Made by a program: the position numbers and the translations under genes
Source of the DNA: Cordylochernes scorpioides
Lineage: Eukaryota > Arthropoda > Arachnida > Pseudoscorpiones > Chernetidae
Assembly: GCA_030710605.1 (NCBI GenBank)
Contig: CP092882.1
Coordinates: forward strand, 22,950,446-23,014,445
Direction of reading: 5' to 3'
DNA: 64,000 bases
The notes under the pieces: generated by a model
What the model saw: the letters and a program-made list of their open reading frames with translations, nothing else
Told to the model about the DNA's origin: nothing
The model's database searches: none
Part shown: one piece after another, positions 1 to 10,700 of the stretch
Position numbering within the stretch: the stretch's first letter is position 1
Layout of the letters: the number at the start of each line of letters is the position of its first letter

Positions 1-386
1 ACACCGTGGTGAGCATTAGTCACCATCTTGGATGTTCTCTACTCTTCCTGCTCAATCTTCTGCACATTACATTTCTTTGTTATTTATCGTTTCTTTATTT
101 ATTAATTATAATTATTATTATATAATTCTATTTATTTTCTGGCAAGATTAATAAATATAATATTGTCTTATTTCTCTTTTTTGATGTAGCTCGGATTCCT
201 GGAGCGCCGCCCACTATCCGGTACATTTTGTATCTTCCATATATATATATAAAAAGACAAAGGTCGTCTCTCCCGTCAAAATAGACGTCAAAGCTAGACG
301 CCATCTATTGACTGTCGCTGCATACTAGCAGCCTCGGGTCGGTGACAAAGCCACAACACCAACTTTGGAAAACTGAGAAGCGTCCA

Positions 387-430
387 CCTAGAGACCATGG
401 TTTCGGGCTAATGGCCCTCGTCAGTCTAGG
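387..430 (-). ncRNA. Intact minimal type I hammerhead ribozyme (HHR-2)
   Basis: Read on the minus strand, all hammerhead parts are present in order: stem I CCUAGA, core CUGACGA, stem II GGGC with loop cauua and GCCC, core GAAA, stem III ACCAUGGU (self-complementary with no loop), cleavage site GUC, and stem I return UCUAGG. Stem I is 6 bp and stem II 4 bp, both perfect. A very short stem III is characteristic of the hammerheads of Penelope-like elements and animal retrozymes, which are thought to work best as dimers. Predicted cleavage is after the C at plus position 393. No core position is mutated. Confidence 0.92.
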
Positions 431-633
431 GCGGACTTTATTCCATGAGATCCACAAGGGATCTAATGGAATCTTGACAATCTGCCAAAAAGGTGTTTAG
501 CTGGCTAAGGGGCTGGGCTAAATCTATGGCTAAAATATAGATGGAAATTTTGCTGGGAGAATATGGATCTAAAAAGACAATGGTCGCCTCTCTCGTGAAA
601 ATAGACTTCAAAGCTAGACGTCCTAAAGTCCGC

Positions 634-677
634 CCTAGACTGACGCGGGCCATTAGCCCAAAACCATGGTCTCTAGG
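634..677 (+). ncRNA. Mutated hammerhead ribozyme copy (HHR-2)
   Basis: This is the inverted partner of the ribozyme at 387-430. Stem I (CCUAGA/UCUAGG), stem II (GGGC/GCCC) and stem III (ACCAUGGU) are unchanged, but two core bases are altered: CUGACGC instead of CUGACGA (A9 to C) and AAAA instead of GAAA (G12 to A). Both positions are essential in characterised hammerheads, so cleavage is not expected. Confidence 0.85.
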
Positions 678-862
678 TCGACACTTCTCAGTCTGCCAAA
701 GCTAGTGTTGTGGCTTTGTCACCGACCCGAGGTCGCTTGTTTGTGGCGACGGTCAATAGATGGCGTCTGGCTTTGACGCCTATTTTGACGGGAGAGGCGA
801 CCTTTGTATTTTTAGAGATATATCCTCCCGGAAAAATTGTCATATATATATATATATATATA

Positions 863-963
863 CACTCATGATAAAACTTATGGAAGTGGAAAGTTTGATG
901 TCGCCTGAAGAAGACAATTTTTTTCTGAAGAAGACAATTTTGTTCACACTTGGTCCATGAGTG
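863..963. mobile_element. Short Tc1/mariner-like MITE, TA target duplication
   Basis: A 101-bp element with inverted ends CACTCATG... and ...CATGAGTG flanked by TA on both sides (861-862 and 964-965). The same end sequence, followed by a GGACAAAACTTAAGG-like block, bounds elements at 17,225-17,732 and 32,455-32,669. It is too short to encode anything. Confidence 0.65.
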
Positions 964-1900
964 TAAAAACCAAAAGAGAAATCGCTTTCTTCAAATAATG
1001 CATTAACACAATCCATATTTAAAGGGAGAGGTGCCTATTTTTGTATAGAAGAACTCAAAATAACCCAAGAAACATTTACGCTTTACTTTTTAATCTAAGT
1101 AACAATTTAGGTTTATTTACCGATTTATTCATTGAGTCCATCCGAATCCCAGGCATTGTCATGATTCCATTGACAATATTACTAGAGAAGTCCATCCGTG
1201 TTGGAATAATACTTAAGATATTCACCTTATACTTCCCTGTAATCCAGCTAGTTTGTCTTCTCCCTGTTGTATAACAATGGAGAAGAGACATCAAAGAACG
1301 TCAAGCAAATGAAGAAAATCTACTTAGAAATGCGACGTCTAACTCCTTAGGGAAAGCTATCTGAAAGGAATATCTCATATTTTCCATACACTGACCACAG
1401 CCAAGGAATTCCTTTGTAGATTGTTAGAAATCTCGGTAAATTCAACACGGTTTCAACTTAGAATGTTGATAAAAGAATGAATACAACTGTCCAATGTCCA
1501 CAAAAACGAGCCATGATCGAATCCCGCGAATCAAGAACTTTTTTAATGCTTCAATGTCACCAGTTATTGCTAAAGTCCAACATTCTCAGCGAATATGACT
1601 AACCAAATAGGGTTCTGATACCAGCAAACAATGACATACTCACAAAGAATTCGTATTAAAATATATAAAATAATAAAAATCAACAGATAGTTGCTATTTT
1701 TACCGATAGATGGCAATGTATCATCAGCAACATTAAGTTGTACAATCACGTGATACCCTTCCAATGCTATTATATACTATCACCTTCACATATTTTCTTT
1801 TATTCTCTACTTTAAACTATCATTGTAAACATTTTTAATTGACCACATAATACAACGGCACTTGAACATTGCTTGTTGAATGTATGTAGACATAAAATAT

Positions 1901-2279
1901 TGTAACGTAGATGACAGGGCCAAGATACCAGAGTAAAGTTGGGAAAAGAGCTGCCATGTGGCAGGCGCTAAAAACAGCATTCCTGTGTGGGGGAGGACAG
2001 AGTCTGGTTACATCTGCGGTGACAGAAGACGTGGCAAGTTGGCTACGGGAAGTGGGCTCCGGGTGTGTGGCCGTATGGACTAACCGGGAAGACGGTGACG
2101 AGGAGGATCCCTCTGGTGGCGGACAATGAAGGCAAGTCCATCTACTGTATATAATTACTTATCTACTCTTTAAAGCTCTTATAATAAATATAACGTACTA
2201 AGCTTTATCTACAAAGAATCCACATTGTTCTCTTGGAAACCTTGAACGCAAACATCGACGGCTGAGAAACGTTGTAACA
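1901..2279. mobile_element. Solo LTR (379 bp), ATAT target duplication
   Basis: The segment starts TG and ends CA, with terminal TGTAACG and GTAACA, and is flanked by ATAT at 1897-1900 and 2280-2283. It is more GC-rich than its surroundings and contains an AATAAA near 2185 on the plus strand. No second copy of this LTR lies in the window, so the call rests on termini and target duplication. A 72-codon ORF inside it is probably incidental. Confidence 0.65.
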
Positions 2280-2542
2280 ATATATAAATATTTGTAAAGA
2301 AATAAATGTTCCCATTTATTTTTTATTCTTTTCTTTCATCTCATCAATACACATCATAATGAACTGTAATAAAAGAGATGTATTCGTATCCAAATATTTT
2401 TGTTATTGGAATAATGAGTTTCATTTATATAATTATTCTAGAGAGGTCTATTGTAAAATAGAAAATTGGTAATTAGTGTTTATTGTATTTGTTTGGATGG
2501 CCCATTTTACAATTCATTGTTCCTATGTATATTTTGATGATA

Positions 2543-2742
2543 CAAGGTTATCCCAAAAGTACATAAACACTTGCAATAAATTAAAATACCAATATTAATC
2601 GTCATAATATTATTCGCCGTTATTTATAATGTCTTTGTATTATGTATAAAGTACTTGTATTATGTATTCGCCGTAATAACATTATTGGCCAAGTAATAAG
2701 AAAAAGGTTTTAAGAAAAACACGAATTTTTGCGACAATCTTA
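2543..2742. mobile_element. Mariner-like MITE
   Basis: The left end reads AAGGTTATCCCAAAAGT, a typical mariner terminal repeat, and the right end contains the degenerate complement (GACAATCTTA). A related copy with clearer ends lies at 49,415-49,597. Flanking TA dinucleotides fit Tc1/mariner insertion. Non-coding. Confidence 0.7.
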
Positions 2743-2989
2743 AATTATAAATAGGCTTAATTATATTATTTTGATATAGAGCCTATTATATGTTACTATC
2801 TTGAGATTGTCTCCAATTTATTCTAGAATGATGATTGCAATGATCTATCCAGGTAAAACCAAACCATTACTCCATGTAAGTATATTTACAGTCATACCTA
2901 CATATATAATTAACTTACATATATCCTAATTCTCTATATATCAATATATATTATGCATTAGTGAGCAATACCTCTTCTGATTGGTTGGC

Positions 2990-3612
2990 CGGGCGCATGC
3001 GCGAGTTCGCCGTACAAGTAGTCGTAAAATATCTTTCTATGAAGTAGAAATAGCATTATTAAGATGTGTCGAGTGAAACTTCCGTTTGGTATTATTTAAA
3101 TTGATATTACAACGAATATGTAATCCAATATAGTAGGTAAAGTATATTCTAGTATTTTATAACTATTTAAATTTATCTATTTTTCCAATAGTTATTTACT
3201 ATAGCGCTAGACAAACAGATAGTTACTATTTTAGAGGCATCTTTTATAATAAAAAATATTTCTACTGCTTTTACTGCAATGATGAAATAATGGGAGAGCA
3301 TGTCTTTATTTACAATTTGCGAAATAGCAATGCTCGAATTATATTATATATTTATAATTATATGTACTTCTACTGTCCCTTCTGAAAGTCCGGACGCATG
3401 CGCGAGTTCACCGGCAAAAGTAGTCGTAAAATATCAGTTTATGAAGTAGAAGAAACGTTTTTAAGGAGTGTCGAGTAAAACTTCCGTTTGGCATTTTTTA
3501 TATTAATATTATAACAAATATGTAAGCCAATCTACTAGGTAAAATATATTCTAGTATTTTATAACTATTTATATTTATCTCTTTCCAATAGTTTTTGCTA
3601 TAGCGCTAGACA
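2990..3612. repeat. Two-copy direct repeat, about 398-bp period
   Basis: A block of about 230 bp starting GCGCATGCGCGAGTTC near 2,994 and ending at TATAGCGCTAGAC near 3,210 recurs from about 3,392 to 3,610 in the same orientation. The copies differ by small indels and substitutions. I see no coding potential and cannot assign the family; it could be a tandem non-autonomous retroelement. Confidence 0.6.
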
Positions 3613-4450
3613 ACAGTCAGTAAACAATGTTGTAGATTTATATACATTTGTGAATACTAGAGAGAATTGTCACAGATTTGACTACTTTTATAAATATTGT
3701 CAAGAAGCATCCAGATGGAACACCTGTCAATCATCCCTGGACCCCGGGGGGGGGGGGGGACCACAGGTGTGAGGGATTCTCGGAAGCTGATCGGAAAATA
3801 AGGAAAACGGGACGGTGGCTGACGCCATTCATTAGGATTATCTTTCTCTTGGGGTAAGTTGTACTTTCTCTATCTCCCTATAAATACCCCTTATAATAAA
3901 TTAATTATTCACAAACTTGCCCTTGCTTTATTTATCTCCGCGACAATATATTTATGACTATATCTGTTTGAAGTTTATATGTTAATTTTGTAATTATTCT
4001 TTTTTTTTTTTAATTCATTGAAGCATTTTTCTTGCAGACATATTAAATTTTTTATCATCATCATTTATATATATATTTTTTTTATTAGTTAGTTATTAAA
4101 TCATTTTGCGATTGTAGTTTTTTTTTCTACATTTTTTCCTTTTTCAGCAATGAAATATATAGGAGTAAGGTGTAATATTCAATTCAAGCATATAGAACCA
4201 ACATCGATTCATTTTTAAAACAAAGCAAATTCATAAGCTTATAGAACGTTCACTTTTTCATACAATATCTTTAACCTGAAAGGAACAGGTTCGTAATCTG
4301 CCTAATGGTTTATTTTTATTATATTTTTATTGTGTAACGAGTTTATAACTGTTTATCTTTGAAATTTGTAAATTGACGCAATTATCCCTAGTGGGGATAA
4401 CGCTTGTTGTGTGTTGAGATTGAGTTTGAAACTACTTTATTTCAAAGTCC
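3598..4450 (+). mobile_element. LINE-A 3' end, split by a solo LTR
   Basis: A decayed LINE 3' end of the same family as 51,730-52,075. The C-terminal coding part (3,620-3,697) is interrupted by a solo LTR and resumes at 3,946 with matching sequence. The 3' end carries the family's tail hairpin (ATCCCTAGTGGGGAT, near 4,385) followed by a GTGTGTTGA block. Tails of this family also appear near 10,660, 13,160, 28,270 (minus), 34,880 and 52,020. Confidence 0.6.
3698..3945 (+). mobile_element. Solo LTR (248 bp), ATAT target duplication
   Basis: Starts TG and ends CA, flanked by ATAT on both sides (3,694-3,697 and 3,946-3,949). It carries a TATAAATA box followed by AATAAA. A second, 304-bp copy of the same LTR lies on the other strand at 34,538-34,841, sharing the CCGCGACA terminus, the ACACCTGT blocks and the CGGGACGGTGGCTGACG region. 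A homopolymer G run near 3,748 is a likely assembly-uncertain spot. Confidence 0.85.
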
Positions 4451-5270
4451 ATATAAGATTATATAAGGTTAAATACAGAATAAATATGATTATAATATGA
4501 TAAATATAGGAATATATAGATATAAATAGATGAAAATAATTGATAAATATACATATATATAAATATATACAGTCTTTATTGGTGGCGCCCACCGCGGGAA
4601 AGACTCCGCCACCGATGGACTGCGAGAGTTCTTTCCCACAGAGTGGGCAGGTCTAGGTGTTGGCAGGCATTACCCAACTGTTGTGTGTTGAAAAAATAAT
4701 AGTTATTCACTGGTATATCTAGAGTTAGAATATAAACAAATTTATTGGTCACATGTGTGACTGTGGGTCGAATTTCTCTAGTAAATACAAATATATAGTT
4801 TTGATAAAATTAGATTCTAGAGTTTAGAGAGAGATTTAGATAATATAGAAATTGAATTAAAGTCTCCAAGAGTTGGGTGTCAGGGACTTGAAAGATATTA
4901 AATTAGATTCAGTGGATTGATTAGCTTATGTGAGTTAAGATAATTAGCTGAGGATTTGGTGAATTGGGCCATTTCTCATATCATCCTGGTTATCTCTTAT
5001 ATCATTATTATAAATTTTATCATATTATAATCATCACTCTTTGTGTCATCTCTGATCCTAAGGTTGCCAGTCATGAAGTATAATCCCTCTCAATCTTAGA
5101 CCTTTCTATTTAGCAGCATGTAGCTTACTCCATTCCAGTCCTTGATGTCATTGGTCCACATTCTTCTTGGTCTTCCTCTTCAACAAAATGCAGCTTATTC
5201 CAAACCGGTTATTAAGGCCATTGGTCCAGAGACTTCCCCATTTCAATCCTCCAAATCTGTATCATATATA
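4450..5270. other. Intergenic stretch, no gene recognised
   Basis: AT-rich DNA. One short GC-rich block near 4,580-4,610 (GGTGGCG...CGGGAAAGACTCCGCCACC) recurs inverted near 40,175-40,210, so it belongs to a dispersed repeat. I found no convincing coding frame. Confidence 0.5.
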
Positions 5271-5406
5271 ATACTAGCCGAATGACCCGGGGCAACGCCC
5301 GTGTTTTACCCGATTGAATGTTTTGATTCAAATACTATTTGTTACAATTATAAATTGGCGCCTTAAATAAATGCATATGATAGTTAATAACTATAGACTA
5401 AGTGCT

Positions 5407-5865
5407 TTATCTGTCTACTAGTAGAAAAGCCCGTCCAAGGACGGGATCGGCTAGAGCAGGTGGATTGAGAGGTTTGAATCGGTTCAAGTTCGACTTTTCC
5501 TTTGGAACAGCATTTATGAAAAGTTGTACTGTATGTCGTTTGTTCCAATTCGAAATAATTTGCTCTACATTTTGGGCAAACTTGATCAAGTTGGCCACAA
5601 AAGTGCAGGGGAATTTGATCTTCCTCGAAACATGTCCCTGTTGCAAAGGTAGATTATCTCCCTGTCGAATTCTTTGCATCCTCAGCCTACTGTTTTCCCT
5701 TTGAAGGGCTCTTTGATTTTCGCTCATATTCATTCGGTATTGCCGTTGTTGTTCATTATGCCGTCCTCTTACGGGTGAATTTAAACGTCTTTGTCGCTGC
5801 TGTTCAATACGACGTTGCTTTGCTTCGATGGCCTCAACAATAGAAAGGGCTCTTTTAGGAGACAT
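5407..5865 (-). CDS. Truncated basic, Gln/Arg-rich protein, probably Helitron N-terminal remnant
   Basis: A 152-codon frame starting at an ATG at 5,865. Residues 1-70 are rich in Arg, Gln and Asn, with repeated RRQRR, QRQYRMN and LRMQRIR-type spacing resembling the short basic repeats often found at the N terminus of autonomous Helitron proteins and in STPR-type repeats. The second half (about residues 80-150) has no motif I recognise. The frame runs through the terminal hairpin of Helitron-2 and stops 11 bp outside the element, so its C terminus is not native. I infer a remnant of the transposon protein left by internal deletion rather than a working gene. Confidence 0.5.
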   Translation of the reverse strand: MSPKRALSIVEAIEAKQRRIEQQRQRRLNSPVRGRHNEQQRQYRMNMSENQRALQRENSRLRMQRIRQGDNLPLQQGHVSRKIKFPCTFVANLIKFAQNVEQIISNWNKRHTVQLFINAVPKEKSNLNRFKPLNPPALADPVLGRAFLLVDR

Positions 5866-8800
5866 TGTTTATAAAAATAAAATAATCAAGCTAAATTAAA
5901 AAATAAAATTATTTAAAAAATATTATTCCTCAAATATTCACCGAATAAATTGCCGACGTCACGTCACACGCCACGTCACAGAGAATGGACCAATCCTATT
6001 CGGCTTCAACGAACAGACGCTTTATTATCCCTTGCTCAGTCCCATCTCATCCCGTGTTCAGTCCCATCTCATCCCGCTGTCAGTCCCATCTCATCCCGTG
6101 CTCAGTCACATCTCATCCCGTGGTCAGTCCCTTCTCATCCCGTGTTCAGTCCCATCTCATCCCGTGATCATTCCCATCTCATCCCGTGATCATTCCCATC
6201 TCATCCCGTGCTCAGTCCCATCTCATCCCGTGGTCAGTTTCATCTCATCCCGTGCTCAGTCCCATCTCATCCCGTGGTCAGTTTCATCTCATCCCGTGGT
6301 CAGTTTCATCTCATCCCGCTGTCAGTCCCATCTCATCCCGTGGTCAGTCCCATCTCATCCCGCCGTCAGTCCCATCTCATCCCGTGCTCAGTCCCATCTC
6401 ACCCCGTGATCATTCCCATCTCATCCCATGCTCAGTCCCATCTCATCCCGTGCTCAGTCCCATCTCACCCCGTGATCATTCCCATCTCATCCCGTGCTCA
6501 GTCCCATCTCATCCCGTGCTCAGTCCCATCCCATCCCGTGCTCAGTCCCATCTCATCCCGTGCTCAGTCCCATCTCATCCCGTGCTCAGTCCCATCTCAT
6601 CCCGCTGTCAGTCCCATCTCATCCCGTGCTCAGTCCCATCTCATCCCGTGGTCAGTCCCTTCTCATCCCGTGTTCAGTCCCATCTCATCCCGTGATCATT
6701 CCCATCTCATCCCGTGATCATTCCCATCTCATCCCGTGCTCAGTCCCATCTCATCCCGTGGTCAGTTTCATCTCATCCCGTGCTCAGTCCCATCTCATCC
6801 CGTGGTCAGTTTCATCTCATCCCGTGGTCAGTTTCATCTCATCCCGCTGTCAGTCCCATCTCATCCCGTGGTCAGTCCCATCTCATCCCGCCGTCAGTCC
6901 CATCTCATCCCGTGCTCAGTCCCATCTCACCCCGTGATCATTCCCATCTCATCCCATGCTCAGTCCCATCTCACCCCGTGATCATTCCCATCTCATCCCG
7001 TGCTCAGTCCCATCTCATCCCGTGCTCAGTCCCATCCCATCCCGTGCTCAGTCCCATCTCATCCCGTGCTCAGTCCCATCTCATCCCGTGCTCAGTCCCA
7101 TCTCATCCCGCTGTCAGTCCCATCTCATCCCGTGCTCAGTCCCATCTCATCCCGTGGTCAGTCCCTTCTCATCCCGTGTTCAGTCCCATCTCATCCCGTG
7201 ATCATTCCCATCTCATCCCGTGATCATTCCCATCTCATCCCGTGCTCAGTCCCATCTCATCCCGTGGTCAGTTTCATCTCATCCCGTGCTCAGTCCCATC
7301 TCATCCCGTGGTCAGTTTCATCTCATCCCGTGGTCAGTTTCATCTCATCCCGCTGTCAGTCCCATCTCATCCCGTGGTCAGTCCCATCTCATCCCGCCGT
7401 CAGTCCCATCTCATCCCGTGCTCAGTCCCATCTCATCCCGCTGTCAGTCCCATCTCATCCCGTGCTCAGTCCCATCTCATCCCGTGCTCAGTCCCATCTC
7501 ATCCCGTGTTCAGTCCCATCTCATCCCGTGATCATTCCCATCTCATCCCGTGATCATTCCCATCTCATCCCGTGCTCAGTCCCATCTCATCCCGTGGTCA
7601 GTTTCATCTCATCCCGTGCTCAGTCCCATCTCATCCCGTGGTCAGTTTCATCTCATCCCGTGGTCAGTTTCATCTCATCCCGTGGTCAGTCCCATCTCAT
7701 CCCTTGCTCAGTCCCATCTCATCCCGTGCTCAGTCCCATCTCATCCCGTGCTCAGTCCCATCTCATCCCGCTGTCAGTCCCATCTCATCCCGTGCTCAGT
7801 CCCATCTCATCCCGCTGTCAGTCCTATCTCATTCCGTGCTCAGTCCCATCTCATCCCGTGCTCAGTCCCATCTCATCCCGTGTTCAGTCCCATATCATCC
7901 CGTGATCATTCCCATCTCATCCCGTGATCATTCCAATCTCATCCCGTGCTCAGTCCCATCTCATCCCGTACTCAGTCCCATCCCATCCCGTGCTCAGTCC
8001 CATCTCAACCCGTGGTCAGTCCCATCTCATCCCGTGGTCAGTACCATCTCATCCCGTGGTCAGTCCCATCTCATTCCGTGCTCAGTCCCATCCCATCCCG
8101 TGCTCAGCCCCATCTCATCCCGTGTTCAGTCCCATCTCATCCCGCTGTCAGTCCCATCTCATCCCGTGCTCAGTCCCATCTCATCCCTTGCAAAGTCCCA
8201 TCTCATCCCGCTGTCAGTCCCATCTCATCCCGTGCTCAGTCCCATCTCATCCCTTGCTCAGTCCCATCTCATCCCGTGCTCAGTCCCATCTCATCCCGCG
8301 GTCAGTCCCATCTCATCCCGTGGTCAGTCCCATCTCATCCCGTGCTCAGTCCCATCTCATCCCGTGCTCAGTCCCATCTCATCCCGTGATCATTCCCATC
8401 TCATCCCGTGCTCAGTCCCATCTCATCCCGTGATCATTCCCATCTCATCCCGTGATCATTCCCATCTCATCCCGTGCTCAGTCTCATCTCATCCCGTGCT
8501 CAGTCCCATCCTATCCCGTGCTCAGTCCCATCTCATCCCGTGCTCAGTCCCATCTCATCCCGTGGTCAGTCCCATCTCATCCCGCTGTCAGTCCCATCTC
8601 ATCCCGTGCTCAGTCCCATCTCATCCCGTGCTCAGTCCCATCTCATCCCGTGTTCAGTCCCATCTCATCCCGTGATCATTCTCATCTCATCCCGTGATCA
8701 TTCCCATCTCATCCCGTGCTCAGTCCCATCTCATCCCGTGCTCAGTCTCATCCCATCCCGTGCTCAGTCCCATCTCATCCCGTGCTCAGTCCCATCTCAT

Positions 8801-9736
8801 CCCGTGGTCAGTCCCATCTCATCCCGTGCTCAGTCCCATCTCATCCCGTGCTCAGTCCCATCTCATCCCGTGTTCAGTCCCATCTCATCCCGTGATCAGT
8901 CCCATCTCAACCCGTCATCATTCCCATCTCATCCCGTGCTCAGTCCCATCTCATCCCGTGCTCAGTCCCATCTCATCCCGTGATCATTCCCATCTTATCC
9001 CGTGATCATTCCCATCTCATCCCGTGCTCAGTCCCATCTCATCCCGTGCTCAGTTTCATCTCATCCCGTGCTCAGTCCCATCTCATCCCGTGGTCAGTTT
9101 CATCTCATCCCGTGGTCAGTTTCATCTCATCCCGTGGTCAGTCCCATCTCATCCCTTGCTCAGTCCCATCTCATCCCGTGCTCAGTCCCATCTCATCCCG
9201 TGCTCAGTCCCATCTCATCCCGCTGTCAGTCCCATCTCATCCCGTGCTCAGTCCCATCTCATCCCGCTGTCAGTCCCATCTCATCCCGTGCTCAGTCCCA
9301 TCTCATCCCGTGCTCAGTCCCATCTCATCCCGTGTTCAGTCCCATCTCATCCCGTAATCATTCCCATCTCATCCCGTGATCATTCCCATCTCATTCTGTG
9401 CTCAGTCCCATCTCATCCCGTGCTCAGTCCCATCTTATCCCGTGCTCAGTCCCATCTTATCCCGTGGTCAGTCCCATCTTATCCCGTGGTCAGTACCATC
9501 TCATCCCGTGATCATTCCCATCTCATCCCGTGCTCAGTCCCATCTCATCCCGTGCTCAATCCCATCTCATCCCGTGCTCAGTCCCATCTCAACCCGTGGT
9601 CAGTACCATCTCAGCCGGCCACGTCACTTAAGTGGGGGGGGGGGGGGGGGCGGCCAAGCCAATCAGGTTTGAACACGTCACACAGAATGGACCAATCCTA
9701 TTCGGCTTCAACGAACAGACGCTTTATTATATGTGA
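5418..9736 (-). mobile_element. Helitron-2, inserted precisely inside Helitron-1
   Basis: The minus strand begins 5'-TCACAT at 9,736 and ends with the hairpin CCCGTCCTTGGACGGG, a short spacer and CTAG at 5,418. It sits between an A and a T without target duplication: the paralogue at 48,703-49,147 has the uninterrupted junction ...CTGTCTA/TGTACTG. These are all diagnostic Helitron features. The 4.3-kb interior holds a 152-codon basic ORF, a 43-bp block near the 5' end that is duplicated (5,985-6,027 and about 9,686-9,730), and between those duplicates a 22-bp minisatellite. It lacks Rep and Pif1-type helicase domains and so is non-autonomous. Confidence 0.88.
6024..9614. repeat. 22-bp minisatellite, about 163 copies, with higher-order structure
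   Basis: The unit is CCCATCTCATCCCGTGCTCA plus GT, repeated almost without indels for 3.6 kb inside Helitron-2. Variant units (GGTCAGT, GATCATT, GCTGTCAGT, GTTCAGT) recur in the same order: a block at about 6,170-6,697 repeats at about 6,698-7,225 (offset 528 bp, 24 units) and again offset by about 506 bp. Because 22 is one more than a multiple of three and no phase contains a stop, frames stay open for hundreds of codons; these are artefacts of the repeat. Confidence 0.95.
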
Positions 9737-9997
9737 TGTACTGTTGGCTTCCGTAGGCGTCTCTTACTGGGAAAAAGAAAGAGAGGATTCCATTTAGTTA
9801 TTAACTAATATATGCATTTATTTAAGGAGCGACCCTCTCCAACACAATAGTTACAAAAACGAAAATGCGAGTGGGGGGGGCAAAGGTGGCGTGATCGTAG
9901 CCGACCAATAGGAGGGCGCCATTCCAAAAAAAAAGCAAACCGTGACAGAGGCGACGAAGAATGACGCTCGTAACTGTATATAGAATATATAATATAC

Positions 9998-10200
9998 ACC
10001 ACGCGCTGTGACGAGGGCCAACAGCCCGAAACGCTTAGGTCTTCGGTTTCTCTTAATTTATAAGGACATTTGGGTTGGCCTAATATCATAGAGCAAATTG
10101 AATAAACCTTTAGTTTTTGTTGTTGTTCCGCTAGATGGCGCCCTAACATATAAAATGTTCTCGTGAGCGCGGTCAGGATACGCCTCTCTCTTTTTCTGCC
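9998..10200 (+). mobile_element. Decayed HHR-1 retroelement with hammerhead relic
   Basis: The segment matches the complement of the HHR-1 element at 19,018-19,335: a hammerhead-like core near 10,005-10,034, then GGGTTGGCC, then a GATGGCGCCCT block and a terminal GGTCAGGATACGCC. In the ribozyme, stem II (GGGC/GCCC) and GAAA survive, but the first core word reads GUGACGA instead of CUGACGA and the stem III/cleavage region is altered. It is probably inactive. Confidence 0.6.
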
Positions 10201-10239
10201 CTGACTTTTATAATGTGCAATTCGTAAATAATCATGGAA

Positions 10240-10700
10240 ACTTCGGAGATTTTCTGTTTCGAATAGGAGCTATAGACGATCCAGGATGTTTATATGGAGA
10301 GAGAAGGCAGGATTCCAGTCACTTGCTTATTGAATATATGTCCAATCTTCCAGAACTAAAGAAATCGGAAAAACATTGAATACAAGGATCTCTTTATGTT
10401 TATAAATAGTAAGAACTCATATTTTAAATTTAGAAAATTCTGTAAATATATCTATGATTTTCTTTCTTGGTTATAAAAACCGTAATTGTCAAACAGGGTA
10501 TATTTATTTGTGTTTGTTACATTAGTTGGTTGTAAATTCAAGCATGATTTTAATGTCCTTTCCTTTATTTTCTTCTTTAAACTTCTACTCAAACCTTGTA
10601 ATTATTCAATTGTTTGTGTAATATAGTATCTAAGTTTAGTGTTGTTACTTGATGCAAGCATCCCCTTATGGGGATATCGCGTCTGATTTGATAATAAATA
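10240..10700 (+). mobile_element. LINE-A 3' end, decayed
   Basis: Low-complexity sequence similar to the 3' part of the LINE fragment at 51,730-52,075, ending near 10,690 with the family's tail hairpin (CATCCCCTTATGGGGAT) and an AATAAATA tail. The coding frame is broken. Confidence 0.5.

Larger units (their letters stand above)
250..822. mobile_element. Foldback cluster of a hammerhead-bearing retroelement (family HHR-2)
   Basis: The left part (about 250-430) and the right part (about 634-822) are inverted copies of one unit, ending in related blocks that read GACAAAGGTCG... on the left and its complement on the right. A further piece of the same unit starts again near 552 in the left-hand orientation. 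Each full arm carries a hammerhead motif beside the point where orientation switches. The same end sequence (GGAGAGGTGCC-like) recurs near 1,025, 30,845 and 48,570. The arms differ by many substitutions, so this is not a recent duplication. No protein is encoded; the short ORFs here are incidental. Confidence 0.75.
5274..9985 (-). mobile_element. Helitron-1 copy carrying an inserted Helitron-2
   Basis: On the minus strand the 3' end is a hairpin (CGGGCGTTGCCCCGGG) followed about 9 nt later by CTAG and T, the Helitron signature. The 5' end is near 9,984 (TCTATATACAG...), uncertain by a few bases. A short copy at 48,703-49,147 matches the outer parts (5,274-5,417 and 9,737-9,985) but lacks the interior, showing that the interior was inserted later. 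No Rep/helicase domain is present, so this is a non-autonomous element. Confidence 0.85.

Noticed and set aside
1683-1765. Hammerhead on the basis of ATCATCAGC near 1,720
   Set aside because: There is no GAAA with a matching stem II nearby; it is a decayed HHR-1b body fragment.
1911-2129. 72-codon GC-rich frame
   Set aside because: It lies wholly within a solo LTR and has no motifs.
6024-9614. Regular array that might suggest a CRISPR
   Set aside because: There are no unique spacers; the 22-bp units are contiguous and the context is eukaryotic.
5950-9797. Many overlapping open frames of up to 367 codons (serine/proline-rich, SPISSRAQSHLIP-like)
   Set aside because: They are produced by the stop-free 22-bp minisatellite and occur in several frames at once, with no independent coding signal.
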